From a virus: a stretch of DNA of 64,000 bases. The position numbers and the translations under genes were made by a program. The DNA lies in IMG/VR virus record IMGVR_UViG_3300031999_001882, positions 62,001 to 126,000 of that record. One strand, 5' to 3'. Below, piece after piece: positions 24,888 through 33,283 of the stretch. Numbering within the stretch: the first letter of the stretch is position 1; the number at the start of each line of letters is the position of its first letter. The notes under the pieces are model-generated. The model was not told the DNA's origin. It saw only the letters and a program-made list of their open reading frames with translations, and did not search any database.

Positions 24888-27344
24888 TTACGCCAGAACC
24901 CCCACTACCTGTTTATTTTTTTCCGCATCCTTGAGCCTCTGAAACATCGTCTCAATCGCCCGGAGATTGTCGTCGATCTTCTTGACGTGATCCGGGTGAC
25001 TGTTCGGACTGATATTGGCCTTGGCCTTTTCAAAAGCGTCCTTGGCTCCCTGATATTCCTTCTTGTTGAACAGGATCACGCCGATGTCATTCCACGCGCC
25101 CCAGAGCTTCGGGTCCAGCTCAGTCGTCTTGTTGTAAAGCTCCAAAGCCTCCTCATACTTCTTGTTGTGGTAGAGGTGGATCGCCCGGACAAAGAACGGG
25201 CGCGGGTCTTTGGGTGTCAGCTCACATTGTTTCTCAGCCAGCTTGTAATACCAGTCGTGCTTTTCCGCCAGCGCGTGCTTTTCCTTGAGATACCCGAAGT
25301 GGTAGAGCGGCACAGGAGTTCGCACGATATTGACTTTGCGAGTCTTGCCCAGCTCAACCAAACTGTCGTCGATGTCCTCATGGATGAGCCGGGTATAGAA
25401 CACGCGCTCATCGTTGATGAACATTCGCAGGGTTTCCGACAACACCCACTTGGCATCCCAGCCCTTCTCATAGGGGTTTTCCTGATAGTTGCGTATGGGA
25501 AACAAGTACGCATCCACAGCTTCGACCTGCGCCAGCTTCCAGACGTTCATAAGCTGATCGCGGGGAACCATCTCGTCAGCATCCAATCTGAGAATCCACG
25601 GCTTTGTGCAGGCTCGAATGGCCTTATTGCGCGGCTCCGCAAACCCTTGGGTCGGGATGTCCCAAGGAAATTCCACCACCTTGGCTCCCAAGCTCTTGGC
25701 GATTTCCACGGTCTTGTCCGTGCTTCCGGTGTCGCAGACCACGACTTCATCCACGATAGGGAACGCCGATTTGATGGCGCGGGCGATATTGGCTTCCTCG
25801 TTCTTCGCCATGATGCAGAGCGAGACTTGGTTATACCGGGGAAGCTTGGCTCGCCATTCCGAGAACTTTTTGACTTCTTCATCGAACTTCTTGTCAGCTT
25901 CCAGCGCGGCCTTGGTCTTTTGCTCCGGCGTTAAACTCTCCTCTTTCTCCACATGATCCGGGGTAAAAAAGGTATCCGCCCAGAGCTTGTAGCCCGCGCA
26001 GGTCGCCCGCACGCAGAAATCCCGGTCCTCGCCGCGCATATCGCGGGGAAGATTCGGAACCCGTGCATAGCTCACACCCTTTTTGACGATCTCCTTAGAG
26101 ATATAGGTGCACGCGCCAAGTCCGCCCACCGGGTACATACCGGGCCGCCGGAGCATGGTCAGGAACTCCGCGCTGATCTCGTAGCCGCCCCTAATCCAGA
26201 CGTTCGGAAGCGGCTGAGCCGTGGTATGGCCCCAGAGCGCCCAGAACACCTCAGAGACAATCGGACGCTCCAAACCGACCATATGCTTCAAAATGCGGGG
26301 GTGGCGGATGATGATGTCCGAGTCCACCATGAATACGCCTTCGGCATCGAACTGCTGAAACATGGACCCTAGCACCCGATTCCGCATGAAGGCCATATTC
26401 GCAAGCTTCTGGTCCTCCCAATGGTGCTCTTTGTTATCCATATTGCCGAAACTCAGCGTCTCAATTTCGATCCGCTTATAAGCCTTGTCATTGCGGGCCG
26501 ACCATTCCTTGATCTTATCGAGCGTCGCATCGGTTGAATCGTTGACGATAAAATAGAAGGAAAGCTTCTCCTTGGGATAATCCAAGCTGTCCATTCCAGC
26601 CAGCCAGCGATCAATGACCCATGCCCGGTCACGCACCAGAGTCGCCACCACGACGTTCGGCCATTCGATCTGATCCTTAAAATCCTTCAAGGTCGCGGGC
26701 ATGAAAATCGAATGCGCGTGCTCCAAGTTGATGCCCGTCGCCCGTTGGAGGTAAAATTCATATTTGCGCTCTTTGTCGTCCTGCCGCGCCCATCCCCAAT
26801 GATTCAGGAACAGGTCAGACCGCGCCGTGCCGTTATTGTTCTTGCCGACAAAGGCAGGCACACATCCGCAATGGATATTGCCCACATAACCGAAGGATTC
26901 ATTCTTGAACCGAAACAAGCGCGTGATAAGCGGACTCCAATAGCCGTCTACCCGGTACTGAGTCTCGCTCCACATATCCAAAAGCCGCACGCAGTACCAG
27001 TCAAACTTGCCCGCCATGAGCGCCGGAAGCTCCTTGATGAAGGAGTCCGAGAACGTCTCGTCGGCATCCTGCGAAATGATCCAGTCGCCTTCCTTAGCGA
27101 TCTTGCGCGTCATCTCCCATTGGAGGTTGCGAAGCTGGGACTCATCCACCCCGAACATCGGTTTATCGAAAGGCGACTTGTGAAATTCCACCTTGGGATA
27201 CGACCGACAAATCTCCTCGGTTTTATCGTCGCTCAGATCATCCAGCACCATGATCTTGTCGGCGAACTTCGAGGCGTTATCCAGCATCCGGGTCAGGTAG
27301 CGATCCGCTTCGTTTCTAACCATGAGTTGACAAATTACCGACAT
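24888..27344 (-). CDS. three-domain glycosyltransferase (GT2-like x3) with C-terminal TPR
   Basis: 818 residues. Domain 1 (about 1-200) starts 'SVICQLMVRNEADRYLTRML' and has 'IMVLDDLSDDKTEEI' and a D-x-D site 'SQDADETF' (D93, D95). Domain 2 (about 228-470) starts 'VVVATLVRDRAWVIDRWLAG' with 'VNDSTDATLDKI' and 'DSDIIIRHPR' (D341, D343). Domain 3 (about 505-690) has 'SLCIMAKNEEANIARAI', 'VCDTGSTDKTVEIAKSLGAK' and 'RLDADEMV' (D588, D590). The final ~120 residues ('YNKTTELDPKLWGAWNDIGV') are TPR repeats. All three keep the metal/sugar-nucleotide DxD. It lies between fibre genes and a methyltransferase, suggesting sugar decoration of virion or host-surface molecules. Confidence 0.85.
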   Translation of the reverse strand: MSVICQLMVRNEADRYLTRMLDNASKFADKIMVLDDLSDDKTEEICRSYPKVEFHKSPFDKPMFGVDESQLRNLQWEMTRKIAKEGDWIISQDADETFSDSFIKELPALMAGKFDWYCVRLLDMWSETQYRVDGYWSPLITRLFRFKNESFGYVGNIHCGCVPAFVGKNNNGTARSDLFLNHWGWARQDDKERKYEFYLQRATGINLEHAHSIFMPATLKDFKDQIEWPNVVVATLVRDRAWVIDRWLAGMDSLDYPKEKLSFYFIVNDSTDATLDKIKEWSARNDKAYKRIEIETLSFGNMDNKEHHWEDQKLANMAFMRNRVLGSMFQQFDAEGVFMVDSDIIIRHPRILKHMVGLERPIVSEVFWALWGHTTAQPLPNVWIRGGYEISAEFLTMLRRPGMYPVGGLGACTYISKEIVKKGVSYARVPNLPRDMRGEDRDFCVRATCAGYKLWADTFFTPDHVEKEESLTPEQKTKAALEADKKFDEEVKKFSEWRAKLPRYNQVSLCIMAKNEEANIARAIKSAFPIVDEVVVCDTGSTDKTVEIAKSLGAKVVEFPWDIPTQGFAEPRNKAIRACTKPWILRLDADEMVPRDQLMNVWKLAQVEAVDAYLFPIRNYQENPYEKGWDAKWVLSETLRMFINDERVFYTRLIHEDIDDSLVELGKTRKVNIVRTPVPLYHFGYLKEKHALAEKHDWYYKLAEKQCELTPKDPRPFFVRAIHLYHNKKYEEALELYNKTTELDPKLWGAWNDIGVILFNKKEYQGAKDAFEKAKANISPNSHPDHVKKIDDNLRAIETMFQRLKDAEKNKQVVGVLA

Positions 27345-27883
27345 ACAGCCTCCCTTTCAGTTTTCTGATATTCAGCTTCGGTTTTTTGATGGCACGACTT
27401 ACAAAGAGTTTTTAAGTTGTTAAGGTCATTGTTGTGCGAAATCCTCCACGGAACAATATGGTGAACATCTAAAATCGGATGATGGTTGCTGGCGTTTCTT
27501 TGGCACTTATAGCCATCTCTTTCAAGGCACATTGCCTTTTGATCGTCCCAATCTTCTCCACGATAAAAACTTATTCCGCCAAGCCATCGGCCATTGCCGC
27601 TACCACTTATTTTTTTGGAATGCTCTGGTCTAAATTCTCCTCGCGCCGCAGTAGCCATCGGGCGAATGCGATCCAGCCATTGAGACGACCATTTCCTATG
27701 CGCCTTTGTATGGTTGCATGGCTTACCCGTCTTGGCGACGCTGATTTTGTCGCCCCAAGTAACGGGTCTTTGCTTCGCCAAAATACTCACCTTTTTGCGC
27801 CACGAAAGGTCATGTGAATTTATATTGTTGCGATGCCATCTCTTGAATTCCGGCGATGACTTTGGCATACATTGTGGCCTCAT
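27335..27883 (-). CDS. HNH homing endonuclease
   Basis: 182 residues. The C-terminal HNH domain shows 'CLERDGYKCQRNASNHHP', 'LDVHHIVPWRISHNNDLNNL' and 'KTLCKSCHQK', with the paired zinc Cys and catalytic HH. An upstream 'RPEHSKKISGSGNGRWLGG' and 'KPCNHTKAHRKWSSQWL' look like NUMOD-type DNA-binding motifs. Its ATG overlaps the methyltransferase stop as ATGA, and the SD of the glycosyltransferase gene (GGGAGG) lies inside its end. The coding sequence is AT-richer than its neighbours. It is probably a mobile intron-less homing gene that invaded the MTase-GT junction without breaking either gene. Confidence 0.85.
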   Translation of the reverse strand: MRPQCMPKSSPEFKRWHRNNINSHDLSWRKKVSILAKQRPVTWGDKISVAKTGKPCNHTKAHRKWSSQWLDRIRPMATAARGEFRPEHSKKISGSGNGRWLGGISFYRGEDWDDQKAMCLERDGYKCQRNASNHHPILDVHHIVPWRISHNNDLNNLKTLCKSCHQKTEAEYQKTEREAVCR

Positions 27884-28530
27884 GGCTTGTCCTTTTCAGT
27901 TTCTTTTTCGAGGACCATGCCATAAACCGCAAGCTGGTCCACATGACAATCAATGTCAAATTCACGGCTCCGTAGGATGTCTGGTGGGATGACAGGAGCG
28001 ACCCCCCAATTCCCCGCGAACTTCAAGAACTTCTCCATCGGGAAATCGTAAGGACTCGGCTCAATGCTCACATCCACCGTCAGATAAAATTTCCCTCCCG
28101 GTTTAAGAACCCTCATGCACTCGTTCACGCTTTCCAACGGATCATCGCCGACGTGCTCCAAAACGCTGATACAGTAAACTGCGTCGAAGGAAGCGTCTGG
28201 GAAAGGCATCTTGCGAATGTCGGCCACCACCGCCGTCAAATTCGCAAACTCCTTTTCATGCGATGTCACCGCCGGGTCGATATCCACGTTGAACACTTTT
28301 TTGACCTTCTTGCAGAGATACTTCTGCAAGCAAGAATGACCCGCGCCAGCGTCCAACACAACCATGTCGTCCTTGAGTTCTCCGCTTTGCAAGAGCACCC
28401 ACGGATATTCCCATTGACGACTCCACGCCAGACGACCCTTGTTCAAGGTTTCCAAGTCCCTTTTCAGGTTCTTGAATTCCGGCTTGTCGAGGTCTGTTTT
28501 CAGACCGTATGTGTAGGCCACTAATTTCAT
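27880..28530 (-). CDS. class I SAM-dependent methyltransferase
   Basis: 216 residues. Motif I 'VVLDAGAGHSCLQKYL' (D60 to G64) and acidic motif II 'VFNVDIDPAVTSHE' bind SAM; 'VVADIRKMPFPDASFDAVYC' and 'ISVLEHVGDDPLESVNECMR' with 'VLKPGGKFYLTVDV' complete a Methyltransf_11-type fold. No target-recognition domain of a DNA methylase (NPPY, DPPY) is seen, so a small molecule, sugar or protein is more likely the substrate. It is in one operon with the three-domain glycosyltransferase, so it may methylate a glycan or fatty group. The HNH gene separates the two. Confidence 0.8.
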   Translation of the reverse strand: MKLVAYTYGLKTDLDKPEFKNLKRDLETLNKGRLAWSRQWEYPWVLLQSGELKDDMVVLDAGAGHSCLQKYLCKKVKKVFNVDIDPAVTSHEKEFANLTAVVADIRKMPFPDASFDAVYCISVLEHVGDDPLESVNECMRVLKPGGKFYLTVDVSIEPSPYDFPMEKFLKFAGNWGVAPVIPPDILRSREFDIDCHVDQLAVYGMVLEKETEKDKP

Positions 28531-29435
28531 ATGCCTCGTTCAGTCACCGTCAATTCATGCGCCCAATAAGCGCCTTCCTTGCCGTCGTCCCATTTCACGA
28601 TGAATGAGCCGTCCTTGTTTTTCTTGGAAACAACGCCCTTGTGTCCGGCCTTAACGACGTGCGCCCGGCGAGACACGGGTTGATAGGACTCGTCCTTGGG
28701 AATTGTCACCGACGCTTTGCGCTCCATCTTCGGAAGGCTCAGAACCGAGAGCACCGCGCTGGCAATACGAAGCGATGCTTCGCGCCGCTTGTTTTTCTCG
28801 ATGAACTGATCGAGCGTGGTTTTTTCCTCGGTCGCCGCGCCGTATTTACGAAACGTGCAGTAATCCTTCTTCGTCGCCGTCTGATAGAACGGGCAGGACT
28901 CCCCGGTAGTCGTCCCGCGACACGCATGAATCTCGATCCGCTTGTCGTCGATAGGGCATACCGGATGCTCGTCTTTCAGCTCGGCGGCCACTTCAATGCC
29001 AGCCTTCGGATGCTTCATCTGCGCGAGCTGGACAATCGCCACACCGCTTTCCCAATCCAAATCAAGAATGTTGGCCTGCTTCTGACCGTATTTCTTGGTG
29101 ATGTGGGCGAGCACGTCTCGCTTGACCGTCTCCGCATTCCAATCCTGATTGTTTTCATCAATCAAGTCCCATTGAGCCGCGATAAATAAGGAATCATCGT
29201 CGGAAGAATAGTGCGACCATTGCTCCGTCACCTTTCCGGCTGACACGACCGCAGGAACTTCGTTAGGTTCTTGCGCCGCCGGACGAGCCTCCCACGTCAT
29301 TGACCCGTCGGGAAGTTTTGAGAGCTTCCATTTCTTGCCTGCGCCGGGATCGCTGGATGGCTTGGGCGAAATGTTCTGAGCCGCCTTGCTGGTTTGTTGC
29401 TCCTTTAATGTTTGGAGCCGTTCTTTTATGTTCAT
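28527..29435 (-). CDS. unknown protein with Cys cluster and C-terminal SH3/KOW-like end
   Basis: 302 residues. The N-terminus is charged and Ser/Ala/Lys-rich ('LKEQQTSKAAQNISPKPSS'). The middle has a Cys set 'CPIDDKRIEIHACRGTTTG' and 'CPFYQTATKKDYC', possibly a zinc site. The last ~50 residues ('AHVVKAGHKGVVSKKNKDGS', 'FIVKWDDGKEGAYWAHEL') look like a small KOW/SH3-type beta barrel. It overlaps the methyltransferase start by 4 bases. The SH3-like end recurs in 36842-38149 and 29473-31452, suggesting a shared accessory module. Function unknown. Confidence 0.5.
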   Translation of the reverse strand: MNIKERLQTLKEQQTSKAAQNISPKPSSDPGAGKKWKLSKLPDGSMTWEARPAAQEPNEVPAVVSAGKVTEQWSHYSSDDDSLFIAAQWDLIDENNQDWNAETVKRDVLAHITKKYGQKQANILDLDWESGVAIVQLAQMKHPKAGIEVAAELKDEHPVCPIDDKRIEIHACRGTTTGESCPFYQTATKKDYCTFRKYGAATEEKTTLDQFIEKNKRREASLRIASAVLSVLSLPKMERKASVTIPKDESYQPVSRRAHVVKAGHKGVVSKKNKDGSFIVKWDDGKEGAYWAHELTVTERGI

Positions 29436-29472
29436 GTGTGAGCCTCCTCCTTGAAATCTCGGAAAATCATCG

Positions 29473-31452
29473 TCACTCTGATTGGCAAAGTGATCGTCGC
29501 TTCAAATAATCATCCAACGACAAAATATCCATATCCGTCGCATCCTTGGGATCGAAGTTGACGATCACACGCCACTCGTTCCTTGGAGGACTCCACACCG
29601 AATACGCCTCGTCAAACTGCCTGCACGTTCCTGTCTTTTCATCACCCACAAGCAGGAATCCATTACGATCACGGTTTTCTTCTGACGGTGCGCCGGGCGG
29701 CAAATCAGGTTTTTTCGATTCAGGTTTCGTTTCCTTCTTCGTCGGCTTTCCGGGTTCTTGAGGAGCTTGCTGAATGCGCTTGCCATGCGCCTGCTCCTTC
29801 AACGCCTCATAGCGCGGCTGGACGACCTGCCAAATCTCGCCAGACGCATGGGCGACCTGCTCCTCGACTTCCGGCGGATTCATGTATGCCCCGATATACT
29901 CCCGAAATTCGTTGGTGGCTTCGTCGGCGATCTCTTGCGGGTCCACAAACTGAAACTCGCCGTCATCGGTGTCGTTGTTCAGACCCCACCACATCGTCTC
30001 ATCGGCCCATTGAAGCGTTCCGGCGGCTTCGTACAGGCCCGTGCTTTCGACGAAATTCTCCTTCACGATCACAGGGGAATAATTCTCCGCTTTGCGCGTG
30101 ATGCCATAGTCCAGCCGGGACTTGAGCGCTTTGGACTCGTCGTAATAGCGGTAGTCCACATCCTTCAAAACCTCGGCCTCGGTTTTGTGCCGGACAAATT
30201 CGATCTCGTTCGGGTGAACCTCGAAGATGCTCTGGCCGTTGATGGGCTTTTCCCAGCGCACCACGATGTCGATGTCGGCCTCATGGTGAATTTTGGAGAT
30301 GGCAATGACCTCGCCTTCGGTGGCCGTATTGATATCCTTCACAATGTCGCCCACGGTCAGGGTGAGGGTCTTGCCGACTTCGGTACTGTGCTTGACCAGC
30401 GCATAGTTGCCGAAGCCATCCTGAACCATCGCGCCTTTGCGGATGAGGCCAAAGAGATGATCCATTGGGTAGCGCAGGCCGGACTTCTTGAACAGCTCCA
30501 CCAAATAAGGGGTGGCCCGGCGCATGAACTCGCGTTGCTGGCGCGGCGCGACCTCGCCATTGGCCTGTACCAAGAGCTTCAAAGCGGCCAACTCGGTCCG
30601 GTCCTTGACCACGGGCAGTAAATCTTCCAAGGCAAAGGCCAGACTGTGCCCGGTAACCTTGAACTGGCGGCGAATCCACGGGTTATAAACGGCCCGAACG
30701 AATAGGGGTGAAATATGGGCTTTTGGGGCGAAAAAAGCCACATGGAGGTTGTCGTTGTCCGGTAGTTCTTCCAACATAGAGGCCGGAACGCGCAGGGCCG
30801 CGATTTGGTAGCCCCTGTGTCCCGCCGCCGTACCCAGCGTGTCGGTCAGGGCCTCGCCTTCCCCGATGCCATTGGTCACCGGGTCAGCGAAGCGATCCAC
30901 CGCCGCATAGACCGTCACCAAGGCGGCCCGCGCCGGAACAGGGTCATCATTAAGCGCATGGTGAGGCAAGCCCAAGAATGCCTCCACCAAAGACCAAGCC
31001 TGATCTGCCTTTCCCTCGTCCAAAAGACGCTTGAAGCGCTGGATATGCTCATCGTCAGCCCTCTGGATGAACTTGGCCGTCTCCATGACCCCCATCCATC
31101 CGGGGTAAAAGAGCGACCAGCGCCGAACGCTGGCCCTGATCTCTCCCTGAACGCTGGAAATGCCCTTGATATGCTCCGGCGCGATGACGGCCTTGGCGAA
31201 GGCTCCAAGCGGCTCCACGATAACCACCGCCGACTCCGGCACATCCACCTCTACGACCACGGCATTGCCGCCCAAGACCTCTGGGAAAGCTTGCCGGAAG
31301 GCATTGCTGGCATTCACGCGCAGGCTGGCAAAGAACGCCGCCTCGCCCCGCGAAGCGGTGAGCCAAGCGGGTTGTCGGTACTCCCAATCGTAGAGGCCAT
31401 GCGCCTTGATCTTGTCGATGGCCTGATCTGTGGTTCCGTGATAAAGTTTCAT
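29473..31452 (-). CDS. large protein with ADP-ribosyltransferase-like N-terminus
   Basis: 659 residues. The start 'MKLYHGTTDQAIDKIKAHGL' followed by 'AWLTASRGEAAFFASLRV' and 'AVVVEVDVPESAVVIVEP' matches the opening H-G-T and later strand pattern of ART/KptA-type folds (HGTS...I...GL...LT...A..FA). The middle (about 240-420) is helical, and 'GNYALVKHSTEVGKTLTLTV' with 'VVRWEKPINGQSIFEVHP' looks like an SH3-like barrel. The C-terminus has a Lys/Pro/Glu linker and a small domain 'RNGFLLVGDEKTGTCRQFDE'. Whether the catalytic Glu is present is unclear. It overlaps the MuF-like gene by 4 bases. The protein is a multi-module mosaic; activity is a hypothesis. Confidence 0.5.
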   Translation of the reverse strand: MKLYHGTTDQAIDKIKAHGLYDWEYRQPAWLTASRGEAAFFASLRVNASNAFRQAFPEVLGGNAVVVEVDVPESAVVIVEPLGAFAKAVIAPEHIKGISSVQGEIRASVRRWSLFYPGWMGVMETAKFIQRADDEHIQRFKRLLDEGKADQAWSLVEAFLGLPHHALNDDPVPARAALVTVYAAVDRFADPVTNGIGEGEALTDTLGTAAGHRGYQIAALRVPASMLEELPDNDNLHVAFFAPKAHISPLFVRAVYNPWIRRQFKVTGHSLAFALEDLLPVVKDRTELAALKLLVQANGEVAPRQQREFMRRATPYLVELFKKSGLRYPMDHLFGLIRKGAMVQDGFGNYALVKHSTEVGKTLTLTVGDIVKDINTATEGEVIAISKIHHEADIDIVVRWEKPINGQSIFEVHPNEIEFVRHKTEAEVLKDVDYRYYDESKALKSRLDYGITRKAENYSPVIVKENFVESTGLYEAAGTLQWADETMWWGLNNDTDDGEFQFVDPQEIADEATNEFREYIGAYMNPPEVEEQVAHASGEIWQVVQPRYEALKEQAHGKRIQQAPQEPGKPTKKETKPESKKPDLPPGAPSEENRDRNGFLLVGDEKTGTCRQFDEAYSVWSPPRNEWRVIVNFDPKDATDMDILSLDDYLKRRSLCQSE

Positions 31453-32159
31453 TGTTTTAGCCCCGAAGTTCCCACTAAGAACTCCTCGCCCGGCGGAACC
31501 TGCTCCACCTGCGGCTGTGTCATTGGCCCGGTCACCCTTCTGAATGCCTCTGGGTCGATCTCCAAGACCATCAATTCCTCATCTGTCAGCGATTTGAGCC
31601 AGCTCAGCGTCTCTTGGTCAGTCTTTTGGACCAGATCAAGGACTGCTTCATCCTCCGGGGTCACATCTTCGGCATCGCCCCCGGCCAGACCCCAGCTATC
31701 CACTCGAACTACCGGAACATCGTCACGGCCATCGCAATAAACCAGCACCGAACACATCTTGTCGCCCGGATGACTGCGCTCAAAGAGCGGCGCGTCATGG
31801 GCCAACCCCTGCAAAAATTGGTTTAAGGTCCAGCGCTGGCCGCCCAGCGCCAAACACACATCATGGGTCGAAACTCCGCTATCCCATTCCACCGTGTCAT
31901 AGCCCCGGTGCAACAGGGTTTGGAGAAGGGGCCGCGATTTGTCCTTGCGGCGGTTCCCCGGCCCCGGACCCTCATAATTCGGCCCCGGAGCATCGCGGTG
32001 ATCCGGCCATGTCGACAGCCCAACAGGGGCCGGAGCCTTCGGCGCAACCGCCGGAGCACCCTGCCATTGCTCCAAACGCTTCCTGAACTGCCCGGCGCTT
32101 TCGCCCGGCTTTTTGCGCGGAATCTTGCTCTTTGGTTGCGCGATCACTACCCAGCCCAT
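31449..32159 (-). CDS. putative minor head protein fragment (MuF-like C-terminal pattern)
   Basis: 236 residues. The first ~80 are Pro/Lys/Gly-rich ('KIPRKKPGESAGQFRKRLEQ'). Residues ~90-140 hold 'VEWDSGVSTHDVCLALGGQR' and 'LFERSHPGDKMCSVLVYCDG', which recall the end of MuF/gp7-like minor head proteins (D..C...G...W...HP..C.C). The last 60 residues are acidic and Leu-rich ('LVQKTDQETLSWLKSLTDEE'). The resemblance is partial, so this may be a relic or a small head-internal protein. It overlaps the ART-like gene by 4 bases, an arrangement known for MuF-toxin fusions and pairs. Confidence 0.45.
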   Translation of the reverse strand: MGWVVIAQPKSKIPRKKPGESAGQFRKRLEQWQGAPAVAPKAPAPVGLSTWPDHRDAPGPNYEGPGPGNRRKDKSRPLLQTLLHRGYDTVEWDSGVSTHDVCLALGGQRWTLNQFLQGLAHDAPLFERSHPGDKMCSVLVYCDGRDDVPVVRVDSWGLAGGDAEDVTPEDEAVLDLVQKTDQETLSWLKSLTDEELMVLEIDPEAFRRVTGPMTQPQVEQVPPGEEFLVGTSGLKQ

Positions 32160-32180
32160 AAAACCCCTCTAAAAATCAAT

Positions 32181-32204
32181 CCGTTTTGTTGTTCACAAAA
32201 ACGG
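32181..32204. other. inverted repeat in the divergent gap
   Basis: CCGTTTT and AAAACGG face each other across a ten-base loop in the 80-base gap between the minus-strand gene ending its leader at 32159 and the plus-strand gene starting at 32240. A TTCACA hexamer in the loop followed 18 bases later by TAATCT could be a weak sigma70-type promoter for the plus gene, but the start site would fall in the SD. It might be an operator, a weak terminator for minus-strand read-through, or chance. Confidence 0.3.
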
Positions 32205-32239
32205 CCATCCCAACGTAATCTTAGTCAGGAGGGCCGAAT

Positions 32240-32686
32240 ATGAAACGAGTCTGGTTTCCCCAATTAGAAAAATACGTTGATGTCATTGAGCCAGTCAAAA
32301 TTCAGGCTGAACGCGCCAAAGAGTCTTTCCTCGGCCAAATCAACGTCATTGATCTTCTTTTTCGGGTTATCGTTCTCATTTTCGTTGCCCTGCCACTTTC
32401 AACTTGGGTGCTCTACGTCTTTTTCACAACTTTCACGCTCAAAGGCGGACTGCTGATCCTTGCTATCGCGTGGTTCCTGATTGTCATGTGCGTCCTGTCC
32501 AACTGCAAACCGGGCGAAATCTCCGTCACCTTCGGCACTCTGCTCCAAGCCGCCCTGCTCCTGCCGTTCACTCTGCTCGCCACCGTTCTTCTGGCCGGGA
32601 CTCAGATCGGAACGGCCACCGCCATAGGCGGCGCTTATTCCATCCTCAATGAAGCTGTCCGCAAAGCCACCGACAAAAACATCTAA
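32240..32686 (+). CDS. small multi-span membrane protein, the only plus-strand gene
   Basis: 148 residues with an excellent SD (AGGAGG, 8 bases from ATG). Hydrophobic segments: 'VIVLIFVALPLSTWVLYVFF' (about 43-62), 'GGLLILAIAWFLIVMCVLSN' (about 69-88) and 'LLQAALLLPFTLLATVLLAG' (about 101-120). The N-terminus is soluble and amphipathic ('QLEKYVDVIEPVKIQAERAK'). It ends four bases into the stop of the opposing gene at 32683. Opposite orientation implies its own promoter and a time of expression unlike the structural genes, as for holins or superinfection-exclusion proteins. No family is recognised. Confidence 0.75.
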   Translation: MKRVWFPQLEKYVDVIEPVKIQAERAKESFLGQINVIDLLFRVIVLIFVALPLSTWVLYVFFTTFTLKGGLLILAIAWFLIVMCVLSNCKPGEISVTFGTLLQAALLLPFTLLATVLLAGTQIGTATAIGGAYSILNEAVRKATDKNI

Positions 32687-33093
32687 GCGCTGTCCCTTGG
32701 CGGCTGAGTGTAGCGCTCGCCCTGCTCCGAATGCGGCGGTCCCTGCTGTCCGGGGTCTGTCAAAGGCTCGTTCTTCTTGATCTTAGGCCGTAGCCTGTCA
32801 CGTTCCCTTGTAAACCCGGTGGCCGCATCTTCCTCGCTTGCCGGGTCAGCGCCCATCGCACTTGGAGCCTCGCCCTCGCCATCATCAGTCACGTTGTCGC
32901 CTGTCTGCGTCACGGCATTGGCGGCTAACGCCCATCGCCCGCTTTCAAGGTCCGCTATGCGAATCACCATATGCGAGTCCAAGCCATACATCTTGCTCAT
33001 CAGGCCGATCTTCTCACCCTGAATCCAGCGCACGGTTCCCGACTGGACACCGCCGCGCTTGATGAGAAGATCACCCAGCTTTGGGCTGTTCAT
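32683..33093 (-). CDS. unknown small protein with SH3-like N-terminus
   Basis: 136 residues from ATG at 33091-33093 (AAGG nine bases upstream); another ATG at 33129 with a GAGG is possible and would overlap the next gene more. The first ~60 residues 'GDLLIKRGGVQSGTVRWIQG' and 'LMSKMYGLDSHMVIRIADLE' may be a small beta barrel; the remainder is polar, disordered and acidic/Pro-rich ('TDDGEGEAPSAMGADPASEE'). It is convergent with the plus-strand membrane gene, with stops overlapping by 4 bases. Function unknown. Confidence 0.5.
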   Translation of the reverse strand: MNSPKLGDLLIKRGGVQSGTVRWIQGEKIGLMSKMYGLDSHMVIRIADLESGRWALAANAVTQTGDNVTDDGEGEAPSAMGADPASEEDAATGFTRERDRLRPKIKKNEPLTDPGQQGPPHSEQGERYTQPPRDSA

Positions 33094-33283
33094 TTCGCTG
33101 AGCCTTGAACGCGAGCATTTGACCCACATTATCGAACCTCGGACACTTGCCTCTGACCATTGCCTTCGTGCTGATAAAACAATGACACACCGTACAGCGC
33201 AATACCCCGATGTGAACCCCGACGATATCCTCTGTGCTGAGTGAACATTGGCTACAAACCTCCGTCGAAACTACGAACGGCAT
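33071..33283 (-). CDS. small zinc-ribbon-like protein
   Basis: 70 residues from an ATG with GGAGG six bases upstream inside the neighbour's end. It contains Cys pairs 'VCSQCS' and 'LRCTVCHCFIST' plus 'KCPRF', enough to hold a zinc ion in a ribbon. Proteins of this type in phages are often unassigned DNA/RNA or assembly factors. It overlaps the genes on both sides by 20-30 bases, as is common in this region. Confidence 0.55.
   Translation of the reverse strand: MPFVVSTEVCSQCSLSTEDIVGVHIGVLRCTVCHCFISTKAMVRGKCPRFDNVGQMLAFKAQRNEQPKAG

Noticed and set aside
24843-25934. Plus-strand frame of 363 codons opposite the glycosyltransferase
   Set aside because: Antisense shadow of a clear three-domain glycosyltransferase; no SD and no recognisable motifs.
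29758-31740. Plus-strand frames of 287 and 311 codons opposite the ART-like gene
   Set aside because: Antisense shadows; the minus strand frame has 4-base overlaps and protein-like sequence.
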